Positions 1 through 5,708 of a stretch of 11,120 nucleotides of DNA are shown here, piece by piece; position 1 is the first letter of the stretch; each line of letters begins with the position of its first letter. The notes under the pieces were generated by a model that worked only from the letters and a program-made list of their open reading frames with translations, did no database searches and was not told the DNA's origin. Source of the DNA: Phycisphaerales bacterium UBA6054 (GTDB lineage Bacteria; Planctomycetota; Phycisphaerae; Phycisphaerales; UBA1924); contig DIYM01000006.1 in assembly GCA_002429045.1 (NCBI GenBank), positions 470 to 11,589 of the forward strand, read 5' to 3'. Made by a program: the position numbers and the translations under genes.

Positions 1-400
1 CGAGGCGCACGCCGTTCTTGCGGATGTCCGATCCGGTCGCCTGGGCGAGTTCGTGGTTTGCCAGCAGCGTGTGGACATGCTCGGGGTGATCGGCCTTGAG
101 CGCCGCGGCGCGGGCGAGCGCCCGCCACGAGTGATCGGCATCGCCCGGCTTGAGCGTCGGGGGATGGATCAGCTCATGGAGTGTGAGATGCGCCGGCGCC
201 TCTGACGCCAAACCGGCGGCTTGGATCACCGCGTCGAGGTGGTCGGGGTTGTCGTGGATGTCGCCCGTCGCGATCAGCCGCCCGGGGCCGCGGACCCGAT
301 CGATCGAGCCCAGCCTGCAGGACGCGTCGAGGTTGGCCCGCGCCCCGGCCCGCAGGGCGTCGACGGCTTGCGCGGCGCTCAGATCCCCGGTGCTCTGCAT
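1..400 (-). CDS. Calcineurin-like metallophosphoesterase, N-terminal part (cut by window edge)
   Basis: An open frame of 133 codons runs from ATG at 400 off the left edge without a stop. GDIHD at residues 46-50 fits metal motif I of calcineurin-like phosphoesterases, and ANHE at 114-117 fits motif III (normally GNHE). The expected middle motif, GDxxDRG, is absent; the stretch between reads LHELIH at 74-79. The family hydrolyses phosphate esters, often phosphoserine or phosphothreonine, with two metal ions. No signal peptide is seen, so it is probably cytosolic. It starts 8 bases after the kinase stop on the same strand, so the two are almost certainly co-transcribed and probably opposing kinase and phosphatase; that pairing is inference. 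No clear Shine-Dalgarno precedes the ATG. Fold assignment is fairly sure; substrate is unknown, and the C-terminal metal ligands lie outside the window. Confidence 0.72.
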   Translation of the reverse strand, partial: MQSTGDLSAAQAVDALRAGARANLDASCRLGSIDRVRGPGRLIATGDIHDNPDHLDAVIQAAGLASEAPAHLTLHELIHPPTLKPGDADHSWRALARAAALKADHPEHVHTLLANHELAQATGSDIRKNGVRL

Positions 401-408
401 CGCAACGA

Positions 409-1329
409 TCAGGCTTCGTCGCCCGCGGGGGTGCTCTCGGCCGCGGCCCGCACGATCCCGAGGATCATGTCCAGCCGGTCCGCCACCGCGTGCATCGATT
501 CGGGCCGGTCTTCCGGACGGATGTGCACGCACTCGTGGATCAGGGCCTCAAGACGCTCGGGGACGTCCGGGTTGATCTCGCTGACCGCGGTCGGCGCCTC
601 GATCTTGCTCTCGTCGATCGAGCTCGTCAGCGAGTCGTTCTTCAGCCCCATCGCGGTCGGGATGTTCTTGCCCGTCAGCACCCAGTACATCGTCGCGCCG
701 AAGTTGTAGGTGTCGGTCGCCGGCGTGATCGCGCCGCGACGCACCTGCTCGGGGGCGATGTAGTCCGGCGTCCCCTGGATGCGCTCCTTGATCGTCCCGA
801 TCGGGCACGACTGCCCGAGGTCGATCACCTTCGCGTTCAGCCCCCCGTCCATGTCGGGGCACACGATCACGTTGTGCGGCTTCATGTCCGCGTGCACGTA
901 CCCGGCATGATGCATCTGCGCCAAGCCCTGCGCCGTCTGGAGGAACACATCGACCACCTGCGACATGGTCCCGGGAACGTGCTCGTGCAGCGAGACGCCG
1001 TCCACAAACTCCATGACCAGGTACAACTCCCGGGTGTTCAGCAGCGAGCCCTTCTTGATCAGCCTCGGGATCGCGCGGATCGAAGGGTGCGCGATCGACG
1101 AAGCGATCTTCTGCTCCATCTCCGCCTGGTCGAGGAAGCGCTGCTCCTTCGGGTGACGCTTCTTGACGTGCTTGAGCGCCCAGATCTGCTTGCTCTTCGG
1201 ATCCTGCACAAGGTAGATGACCGACGCGGCGCCGCGCCCGACCTCGGAGAGCACCCGGAACCCCTCGACGGTGTCACCCTTCTTATGCTCGGCTTGGATT
1301 TCCGGCAGTTCATCCGTCATAGCGGTCAT
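409..1329 (-). CDS. Serine/threonine protein kinase, Hanks type, cytosolic
   Basis: This is a compact kinase of 306 residues from the ATG at 1329. Visible parts are the glycine loop GRGAAS (31-36), the ATP-binding lysine in WALKHV (K53), a candidate helix-C glutamate (E70 or E72), the catalytic loop HADMKPHN (146-153, D148 and N153), the metal motif DLG (170-172) and APE (192-194). It transfers phosphate from ATP to Ser or Thr. HRD is HAD and DFG is DLG, so it lacks the Arg that usually links to activation-loop phosphorylation. No transmembrane segment, PASTA or other sensor domain follows; the chain ends about 20 residues after the kinase fold. ATG at 1320 is an alternative start, and the frame stays open upstream to 1458, but that extension lacks kinase-like sequence. 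The phosphoesterase gene follows after 8 bases. Kinase identity is secure; its substrates are not known. Confidence 0.93.
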   Translation of the reverse strand: MTAMTDELPEIQAEHKKGDTVEGFRVLSEVGRGAASVIYLVQDPKSKQIWALKHVKKRHPKEQRFLDQAEMEQKIASSIAHPSIRAIPRLIKKGSLLNTRELYLVMEFVDGVSLHEHVPGTMSQVVDVFLQTAQGLAQMHHAGYVHADMKPHNVIVCPDMDGGLNAKVIDLGQSCPIGTIKERIQGTPDYIAPEQVRRGAITPATDTYNFGATMYWVLTGKNIPTAMGLKNDSLTSSIDESKIEAPTAVSEINPDVPERLEALIHECVHIRPEDRPESMHAVADRLDMILGIVRAAAESTPAGDEA

Positions 1330-1388
1330 CGGCAAAGGCCCCACGTCCCGGTCGGCTCTCCGCGGGCCAACGCCCCGGCAGTCCTTCA

Positions 1389-1404
1389 TTCGGACCGATC
1401 CGAA
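1389..1404. repeat. Short perfect inverted repeat upstream of the kinase
   Basis: Six-base arms TTCGGA and TCCGAA flank a four-base spacer, about 60 bases upstream of the chosen kinase start. The surrounding gap (1330-1540) holds no convincing gene, promoter or terminator. The repeat could be an operator half-site pair or a small leader hairpin, or chance. Confidence 0.25.
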
Positions 1405-1540
1405 CCCGGTTGCAGGCAAACGCCCTGCCCTCTCCAACATCCCGACAGCCAATCCCATACCACCAGCCCGCGGCGCTGCCGATCGCCGAGAACAAGCCGA
1501 AGACGAACCTTTGGGAGGAGCGTCGCCCGGGGGGACAAGA

Positions 1541-2266
1541 TTAGCGCATGGATGCGATCAGATCCTCAAATGCCTGGCGAGGAAAGTAGGTCCCCGGGCT
1601 CGAGGTCTCGGCAAGGTCGCTGTGGAGCATGATTTGTGACGCCCGGATATCGAGGCGGTCCGCCAGCGCCGCGACCAACTGGGCCGCCCGGTGGAGTTGC
1701 TCGTCCCCGAACGGGCGGCGGTCGCCGTCGCCCACGAGGCACACCTCGACCACCCCTTTCGAAGAGCCCAGCCCCGCCAACTCGGCACCGTCACGCTGCT
1801 CCATCCACCGGTAGCCGACGTGGATCTGCCCCTCGGACATCCCCGTCCCGTTCCCGACCAGGAAGTGGAAGCCCATCCCGTCGTAACCGACCGAGCGGTG
1901 CGATTCCTCGATCGACGCGGGCGAGCCCACGGGCGAACCCGAGTGCACCACCACGATCGACTCCCACCGCCCGGGTTGGATCGGCTCTGCCGTGCCGAAC
2001 ACGGCCTCCACGCCTCTGGCCCCGCCCGTGGCCATCAGGGGCGAGAGCGACATGCCGCCCGTCCGGGCCGGCGATCCAGGGTCGAGCAACGAGAGCAGCC
2101 CGATCCCCGCCGTCATCGAAGCGGCCAGCGCCACCCACACCGTCCGCGTGCGGGCACGCGATCCCGGGAGCCGATGCGATCGGCCCGGAATGGCTCGGCT
2201 GGTGCTGCTGCGGCTGGTCGGCACGGCGGGTCCTTTGCGCGGGCGTGCCCGCTTCTCAAGGGGCAC
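1541..2266 (-). CDS. Membrane-anchored amidase_2 / peptidoglycan-recognition-like protein, probably lacking one zinc ligand
   Basis: A protein of 241 residues from a GTG start. A basic N-terminal stretch of about 42 residues precedes one hydrophobic segment (about 43-61), so the rest should lie outside the cytoplasm. Residues 101-229 resemble N-acetylmuramoyl-L-alanine amidases of the AmpD/PGRP fold: WESIVVVHSG (101-110) with first zinc ligand H108, YDGMGFHFLVGNG (128-140) matching the family's 'GYHFLI..DG' strand, VVEVCLVGDG (172-181), and LHSD (214-217) with second zinc ligand H215. Where the family has DPG or CPG for the third ligand, this protein has SSPG (222-225). In animal PGRPs a Ser here marks non-catalytic peptidoglycan binders, so this may bind muropeptides rather than cleave them. 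The kinase gene lies downstream on the same strand after 211 bases. Fold assignment is likely; activity is uncertain. Confidence 0.75.
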   Translation of the reverse strand: MPLEKRARPRKGPAVPTSRSSTSRAIPGRSHRLPGSRARTRTVWVALAASMTAGIGLLSLLDPGSPARTGGMSLSPLMATGGARGVEAVFGTAEPIQPGRWESIVVVHSGSPVGSPASIEESHRSVGYDGMGFHFLVGNGTGMSEGQIHVGYRWMEQRDGAELAGLGSSKGVVEVCLVGDGDRRPFGDEQLHRAAQLVAALADRLDIRASQIMLHSDLAETSSPGTYFPRQAFEDLIASMR

Positions 2267-2458
2267 TCCAAGGGTATCTTATCGATCGGGAGTTGAAGGC
2301 GTATTTCTTGCACATTCGACGCGAACTCCCGGCACACCCCGATCCGGTTGCGCCGATCACGCCGAATTGCCCTCGCACAATCCGAACAAACCGCCCATCG
2401 CACAGGATCGGACCGCGCACACCCCCCCGCCCATCCACGGGCCAACGAGGCGCGCAGT

Positions 2459-2704
2459 TCACTCCCGTGGATTCAGAAGCCGGCCGCGTAGATTCGGCGT
2501 GCGACGACCGAACGCGTCCTGGAGATACGGCTCGGCACGCTCGGACCGGGACCGCTCGTAGCGGTCGTACGGCGAGCGGACATCGTCCGGTCGCAACGCC
2601 GTCTTCTGGCACCCCGCGATGATCCCGGCACCGCCCAGAACGAGCACGATCGTCAGCACGCCCGAGCCGCGGCGCGCGTTCAACTGGACTCTTGTTCGTT
2701 GCAA
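2459..2704 (-). CDS. Small lipoprotein of 81 residues, TTG start
   Basis: The start is TTG at 2704, chosen because AGGAGG lies exactly 8 bases upstream; no ATG or GTG fits in frame nearby. The N-terminus is basic (R3, R5, R11, R12), followed by a hydrophobic stretch (about 15-30) and the lipobox IAGC, giving a lipidated Cys32 after signal peptidase II cleavage. The mature part is about 50 residues, very polar, with RSPYDRYERSRSERAEPY at 43-60 and PNLRGRLLNPRE at the end. It has no recognisable domain or catalytic motif. The export signal and lipidation site are clear; the function is unknown. It sits 192 bases upstream of the amidase-like gene on the same strand; that gap shows no clear terminator, promoter or gene. 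Confidence 0.8.
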   Translation of the reverse strand: MQRTRVQLNARRGSGVLTIVLVLGGAGIIAGCQKTALRPDDVRSPYDRYERSRSERAEPYLQDAFGRRTPNLRGRLLNPRE

Positions 2705-2712
2705 CCGGGCAC

Positions 2713-2718
2713 CCTCCT
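2713..2718 (-). promoter_or_regulatory. Strong Shine-Dalgarno deciding a TTG start
   Basis: AGGAGG, 8 bases before TTG at 2704. It is the best match to the anti-Shine-Dalgarno sequence seen in the window, and it fixes the start of the small lipoprotein. Confidence 0.75.
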
Positions 2719-2720
2719 TG

Positions 2721-2737
2721 ACGCGGGACGCCCGCGT
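2721..2737 (-). promoter_or_regulatory. Leader hairpin or dyad of the small lipoprotein gene
   Basis: Perfect seven-base arms ACGCGGG and CCCGCGT surround a three-base loop. The dyad ends two bases before the AGGAGG ribosome binding site and begins just after the start site expected from the -10-like TAGAAT. It could form a 5'-terminal hairpin that stabilises the mRNA or affects translation, or be a repressor site. Confidence 0.45.
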
Positions 2738-2745
2738 GAGCGACG

Positions 2746-2751
2746 ATTCTA
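2746..2751 (-). promoter_or_regulatory. Possible -10 element of the small lipoprotein gene
   Basis: TAGAAT matches the sigma-70 -10 consensus at five of six bases in an otherwise GC-rich stretch. It lies about 42 bases upstream of the TTG start, leaving a leader of roughly 35 bases with the dyad and ribosome binding site. No good -35 is seen at 16-18 bases. Confidence 0.3.
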
Positions 2752-2843
2752 TCGGTGATCGTGACGGGCGGCTGCGGAACGCGGGCGATCCGCATCGCCC
2801 AAACCCCAGCAGAGCGGCGTGTCCCACAAAGAGCAGAGTCACC

Positions 2844-2880
2844 AAAAAACAACGTCCCGCCGGAAACCGGCGGAACGTTG
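2844..2880 (-). terminator. Strong intrinsic terminator, downstream of trmL
   Basis: Arms 2850-2863 and 2867-2880 form a 14-pair helix closed by a three-base loop, followed on the minus strand by six T (2844-2849). Positions 2856 and 2874 are a U-G wobble in minus-strand RNA but a C-A mismatch in plus-strand RNA, so the helix is continuous only when read leftward. It probably ends the thioredoxin-trmL transcript, 143 bases after the trmL stop, and isolates the lipoprotein gene further on. Confidence 0.9.
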
Positions 2881-2905
2881 CTCTGGAGAGAGGAGAGATG
2901 AACCT

Positions 2906-2945
2906 GTCTTGCCCAGACCTCGCCACGTGGTCTCGGACACAAGAC
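2906..2945 (-). ncRNA. Candidate structured RNA hairpin upstream of the terminator (3' UTR or small RNA)
   Basis: In minus-strand RNA three stacked stems form one hairpin: 2940-2945 with 2906-2911 (six pairs), 2935-2937 with 2912-2914 (three pairs, one U-G wobble) and 2929-2933 with 2915-2919 (five pairs), with a nine-base loop and two small bulges. As in the terminator 25 bases downstream, one position pairs only when read on the minus strand. No protein frame in 2882-3023 is credible. It may be part of the trmL 3' UTR, a small RNA released from it, or half of an attenuator. No known RNA family is recognised. Confidence 0.35.
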
Positions 2946-3023
2946 ATACGCCCGATCCCGATTCGTTGTTCGCGCACTCTTCACCCAACCGCCCAAAAAA
3001 CGCATCAGAACCGCTTTGAGAGG

Positions 3024-3596
3024 TCAGAAATGGCGTTCCAATCGACCGTTTTTGTCGACCCGGACGACCCCGTTCTCGATCGCCCCGCGGACGGCATGGG
3101 CCGCAACGATCCCCGCGGCGTTGGACACATTCAGCGAGCGCTCGCCGGCCACCATCGGGATCGTGACACACCGCTCGGGATGGGCATCGAGCAGCGCGTC
3201 GGGCAGACCGACGCTCTCGCGACCGAACACCAGATGATCGCCCAGGCCGATCCGCGTGTCGTAGAGCGTGCGTTCCGCCTTGGCGGAGAACAGCCAGAAA
3301 TCCGGAGCGTCGAGCATCGCCGGCGTGTACGCACCGAGGTCCGTGTGCTCGGTCAGGCTCACGCGCGGCCAGTAATCCAGCCCCGCGCGTCGGCACGCCT
3401 TCTCGTCGATGTCGAACCCGAGCGGATGCACCAACTGCAAGCCCAGCCCGAAGCCGACGCACGTCCGCGCGATCGAACCGGTGTTGTTCGGGATCTCCGG
3501 CTCGACCAGCACGATCTCCGCGAGAGAACACCCACGGGCCTCCCGGGTCGGGGCCTGGATCTGCGTTGCGGGGTCTCGTTCGCGGCCTGCGGTCAT
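3024..3596 (-). CDS. trmL: tRNA (cytidine(34)-2'-O)-methyltransferase TrmL (SPOUT family)
   Basis: A 190-residue SPOUT methyltransferase. PEIPNNTGSIARTC (33-46) is the first TrmL motif with the conserved Asn and Arg, GRESVGLP (125-132) is the S-adenosylmethionine loop and IPM (146-148) with SLNVSNAAGIV (154-164) is the trefoil-knot end. TrmL methylates the 2'-OH of the wobble nucleotide 34 in certain leucine tRNAs, in the cytosol. Typical members have about 155-160 residues, so there are about 25 extra residues before the first strand (EIVLVEP). I chose ATG at 3596; an in-frame GTG at 3656 would overlap the upstream thioredoxin gene, and no start codon was found closer to the conserved part. 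No Shine-Dalgarno is evident. It follows the thioredoxin gene by 34 bases and is likely in its operon. Assignment is secure, though exact tRNA targets could differ. Confidence 0.92.
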   Translation of the reverse strand: MTAGRERDPATQIQAPTREARGCSLAEIVLVEPEIPNNTGSIARTCVGFGLGLQLVHPLGFDIDEKACRRAGLDYWPRVSLTEHTDLGAYTPAMLDAPDFWLFSAKAERTLYDTRIGLGDHLVFGRESVGLPDALLDAHPERCVTIPMVAGERSLNVSNAAGIVAAHAVRGAIENGVVRVDKNGRLERHF

Positions 3597-3630
3597 CGGG
3601 GATTCTTGCCACCGATCGCGCGTCGGGCTG

Positions 3631-4806
3631 TCAGCCCTCCCGATTGCGGGAGACACCGGGGTCGACCTCGAGCACCTGCTCGACGGCCCGATTGAAGTTG
3701 GGGTCCAGCGGGTTGCCCTGCCAACGGATCACGCCGTCGGTCGAGAGCACCACGACATGCGGGATCGCCCGGACGCTCATCGCCTTGTAGATCCGCTGGC
3801 GTCCGTCGTACAGCTGCCCGTACGAGTGGTTGGTCTTCCTGACGTAATCGCGGACCTTCTCGAACGACTCGCTCTGCCCGCCGATGCCGAGGATCGCCAG
3901 GTCGTTGGGGTTGCTCTTCTGCAGGCGATCGAGCCCGGGCATCGCCTGCCGGCACGGCGGGCACCAGACCGCCCAGAAGTCCAGGACGACGACCTTGCCG
4001 GTCAGGTCCTGCTTCTCGGTGATCCACCGCTCGCCGCCGAGCCGGACGGGCAGCGTTCGCCCCTGGAAGTTGGTCGCGTTGAGTCTGCCGCGGTTGTGCG
4101 CGGGCCACGAGGCCTGGTCGTACGCCTCCGGGCTCGCCGCCGGAGCGCCCATGGTCGAGGACTCTCGCTCGGACGCGGGCCCGTCCTCTTCCATCGCGAT
4201 GCGACGGATCTGAGCTTCCTTCGCGGCGTTCTTGGCGGCACGCTCGGGCGTCTCGCGGAGCAGCGTCGCGATCCCGATGTCCACCGAGCGGCTGTGGATG
4301 TCCGCGTACCGCAAGAGCCCGGCCCGATCGATCAGGTACACGTCCGGGTCGTTGTCCACGCCCAGCGCCTCGGCCAGCGCGCCGCTATCCCTGACAACCG
4401 GGACGCGGATGCGGTTGTTCTCGGCCAGTTCTTCGATCCTGTCCCAGCCCGCCTCGGGGTGGACCACGATCACGGAAAGGCCCTTCTCGCTGTTCTTGCG
4501 CATCAGGCGGGTCATCGAGTTGAGCATCGTCATCGATGCCCCGTTGCCGCTGTCGATAAAGGCGATCGCGACGACGCCGCCCGCGGTGAGCGTCTCGCTC
4601 GTCACCGGCTCGTTGACCCACTCGGACAAGCCGTCCAGCGTCTCGATCATCTCGGCGGGCACGGGCTGCGCTTCCATCGCCGACATCTTCTCGCGATGTG
4701 CGCCGTCCCCTTCGCGGGAGATCTTGGGCGCCATCGCCAGCAGCGGAACGCACGCGATGGTCAGACCGGCAACGGCGAGCAGACGTCTGGCGGACGGGGC
4801 GGGCAT
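3631..4806 (-). CDS. Exported two-domain thioredoxin-like protein, C-terminal domain active (WCPPC)
   Basis: A 391-residue protein from ATG at 4806, with GGAG 8-9 bases upstream. Residues 1-26 are a classic signal peptide (R7 R8, hydrophobic 9-24, AMA before the cleavage site). Residues about 75-185 form a thioredoxin-like domain whose CxxC position reads SGNGAS (86-91), so it has no redox cysteines, though the DPDVYLID strand (153-160) is kept. A charged Ala/Glu-rich linker (about 186-226) leads to a ResA/TlpA-type domain with FWAVWCPPC (277-285; C282, C285) and the cis-proline loop AIPHVVV (347-353). It should reduce disulfides, or be reduced, outside the cytoplasm. Residues 229-391 closely match the neighbour at 5023-5643. 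It has its own promoter region after the 4931 terminator, and trmL follows. Redox partner unknown. Confidence 0.9.
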   Translation of the reverse strand: MPAPSARRLLAVAGLTIACVPLLAMAPKISREGDGAHREKMSAMEAQPVPAEMIETLDGLSEWVNEPVTSETLTAGGVVAIAFIDSGNGASMTMLNSMTRLMRKNSEKGLSVIVVHPEAGWDRIEELAENNRIRVPVVRDSGALAEALGVDNDPDVYLIDRAGLLRYADIHSRSVDIGIATLLRETPERAAKNAAKEAQIRRIAMEEDGPASERESSTMGAPAASPEAYDQASWPAHNRGRLNATNFQGRTLPVRLGGERWITEKQDLTGKVVVLDFWAVWCPPCRQAMPGLDRLQKSNPNDLAILGIGGQSESFEKVRDYVRKTNHSYGQLYDGRQRIYKAMSVRAIPHVVVLSTDGVIRWQGNPLDPNFNRAVEQVLEVDPGVSRNREG

Positions 4807-4847
4807 GTCGGTTTCTCCGGTCTTTGGTGGGTTCGATCGCTGCCCAG

Positions 4848-4876
4848 AGTATGCCCGAACGGGCACGGCATGGGAA
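4848..4876 (-). promoter_or_regulatory. Possible promoter with embedded palindrome for the two-domain thioredoxin gene
   Basis: Read on the minus strand, TTCCCA (4871-4876) and CATACT (4848-4853) each match the sigma-70 -35 and -10 consensus at four of six bases, 17 bases apart. The perfect 14-base palindrome TGCCCGTTCGGGCA (4852-4865) overlaps the -10 and fills the spacer, as an operator would. It lies between the upstream terminator and the gene start. Promoter matches are modest; the palindrome itself is certain. Confidence 0.35.
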
Positions 4877-4930
4877 GCGTCGAGCGCGCGAAACCACCGG
4901 ATTTTGGGCCCAGAGCGCCAGGGTCACGCC

Positions 4931-4970
4931 AAAGAAACAGCCGCCGGTCCTCTGGAGATGGACCGACGGC
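4931..4970 (-). terminator. Intrinsic terminator after the single-domain thioredoxin gene
   Basis: Arms 4940-4950 and 4960-4970 give 11 pairs around a nine-base loop, followed on the minus strand by TGTTTCTTT. One pair is a U-G wobble in minus-strand RNA but a mismatch in plus-strand RNA, which supports the minus strand. It ends the transcript of the gene at 5023-5643 and separates the two thioredoxin paralogues into different units. Confidence 0.85.
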
Positions 4971-5022
4971 CGTCAGGGGATCGGGTTCGGAGCGTTCGGC
5001 GCGGGCCCGACCGGGCGACCGA

Positions 5023-5643
5023 TCAACCCCCGGCATCGGCCCGGATCATCGGGTCGTTGGCGACCACCTGGTCCACCGCCGAGCGGAACGCCTTGTCGTG
5101 CGGGTTGCCCTGCCAGCGGACCACCCCATCGGTCGAGAGCACCACGACGTGCGGGATCGCCCTGACCTTGATCGACTTGTAGATCGACTGCTCACCGTCG
5201 TAGAGGTGCGTGTAGTTCAGGTCGGACTTCTTGCCGATGTAGGACTCGACCTTGGACTGGGATTCTCCCTGCCCGGAGATCGCGACGACCTGGACGTTGC
5301 CCTCGTGCGCTTCTTGCACCGCGTGCAGTTTGGGCTCGGCGGCCCGGCAGGGCGGGCACCAGACCGCCCAGAAGTCCAGCACCAGCACCTTGCCCTTGAG
5401 ATCGACCTGCTCGGTCAGCCAGGTCTCGCTGCCCAGCCCGACCTTGAGCTTCTGACCCTGCACGTTCATCGCGTTGAGACGCCCCCGGTTGTGGGCCGGC
5501 CATGACGCGGTCTCGTAGGCGTTGGCCTCGATCGACGCGGCTCCCGCACCCAGCATGGATTCGGCGGCGTCGGACTCGAGCGCGGTGCCCGAGACGTTCA
5601 TCGAGGACATCATGGCGATGAGGGCGGTCAGAATCGCTGACAT
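5023..5643 (-). CDS. Exported thioredoxin-like protein (TlpA/ResA type), paralogue of the neighbour
   Basis: A 206-residue protein from ATG at 5643, with AGGAG 8 bases upstream. Residues 1-19 look like a short signal peptide, but without any Lys or Arg before the hydrophobic stretch, so export is likely rather than certain. A shared pre-domain block, ASWPAHNRGRLNAMNVQG (46-63), precedes the thioredoxin fold with FWAVWCPPC (91-99; C96, C99) and the cis-proline loop AIPHVVVLSTDG (162-173). The same blocks occur in the C-terminal half of the gene at 3631-4806, so the two are tandem duplicates. The predicted role is thiol-disulfide exchange outside the cytoplasm, using electrons from an unseen membrane donor. 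It lies 65 bases after the SpoU methyltransferase stop and is closed by the terminator at 4931. Confidence 0.9.
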   Translation of the reverse strand: MSAILTALIAMMSSMNVSGTALESDAAESMLGAGAASIEANAYETASWPAHNRGRLNAMNVQGQKLKVGLGSETWLTEQVDLKGKVLVLDFWAVWCPPCRAAEPKLHAVQEAHEGNVQVVAISGQGESQSKVESYIGKKSDLNYTHLYDGEQSIYKSIKVRAIPHVVVLSTDGVVRWQGNPHDKAFRSAVDQVVANDPMIRADAGG

Positions 5644-5708
5644 GGGTGCTGCTCCTGGGTTCCGATCGGTCGGTGGGGCTGGTGTGTGGTTTCGCTCCTG
5701 CCCCGAGA

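Noticed and set aside
1310..1495. A 61-codon minus-strand frame upstream of the kinase
   Set aside because: It overlaps the kinase start, has no ribosome binding site and no similarity to anything recognisable.
490..1632. A 380-codon plus-strand frame opposite the kinase
   Set aside because: Arg/His/Val-rich composition typical of antisense frames. The minus strand carries clear kinase motifs.
2898..3048. Plus-strand ATG after a GGAGAG sequence, opening a frame toward trmL
   Set aside because: The SD-like run is only one or two bases from the ATG, the frame becomes antisense to trmL, and the stretch folds as a minus-strand RNA instead.
3409..5505. A 698-codon open frame on the plus strand
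   Set aside because: It runs antisense to trmL and both thioredoxin genes, is dominated by Arg, Pro, His and Asp, and has no domain. It is a shadow of high-GC coding sequence.
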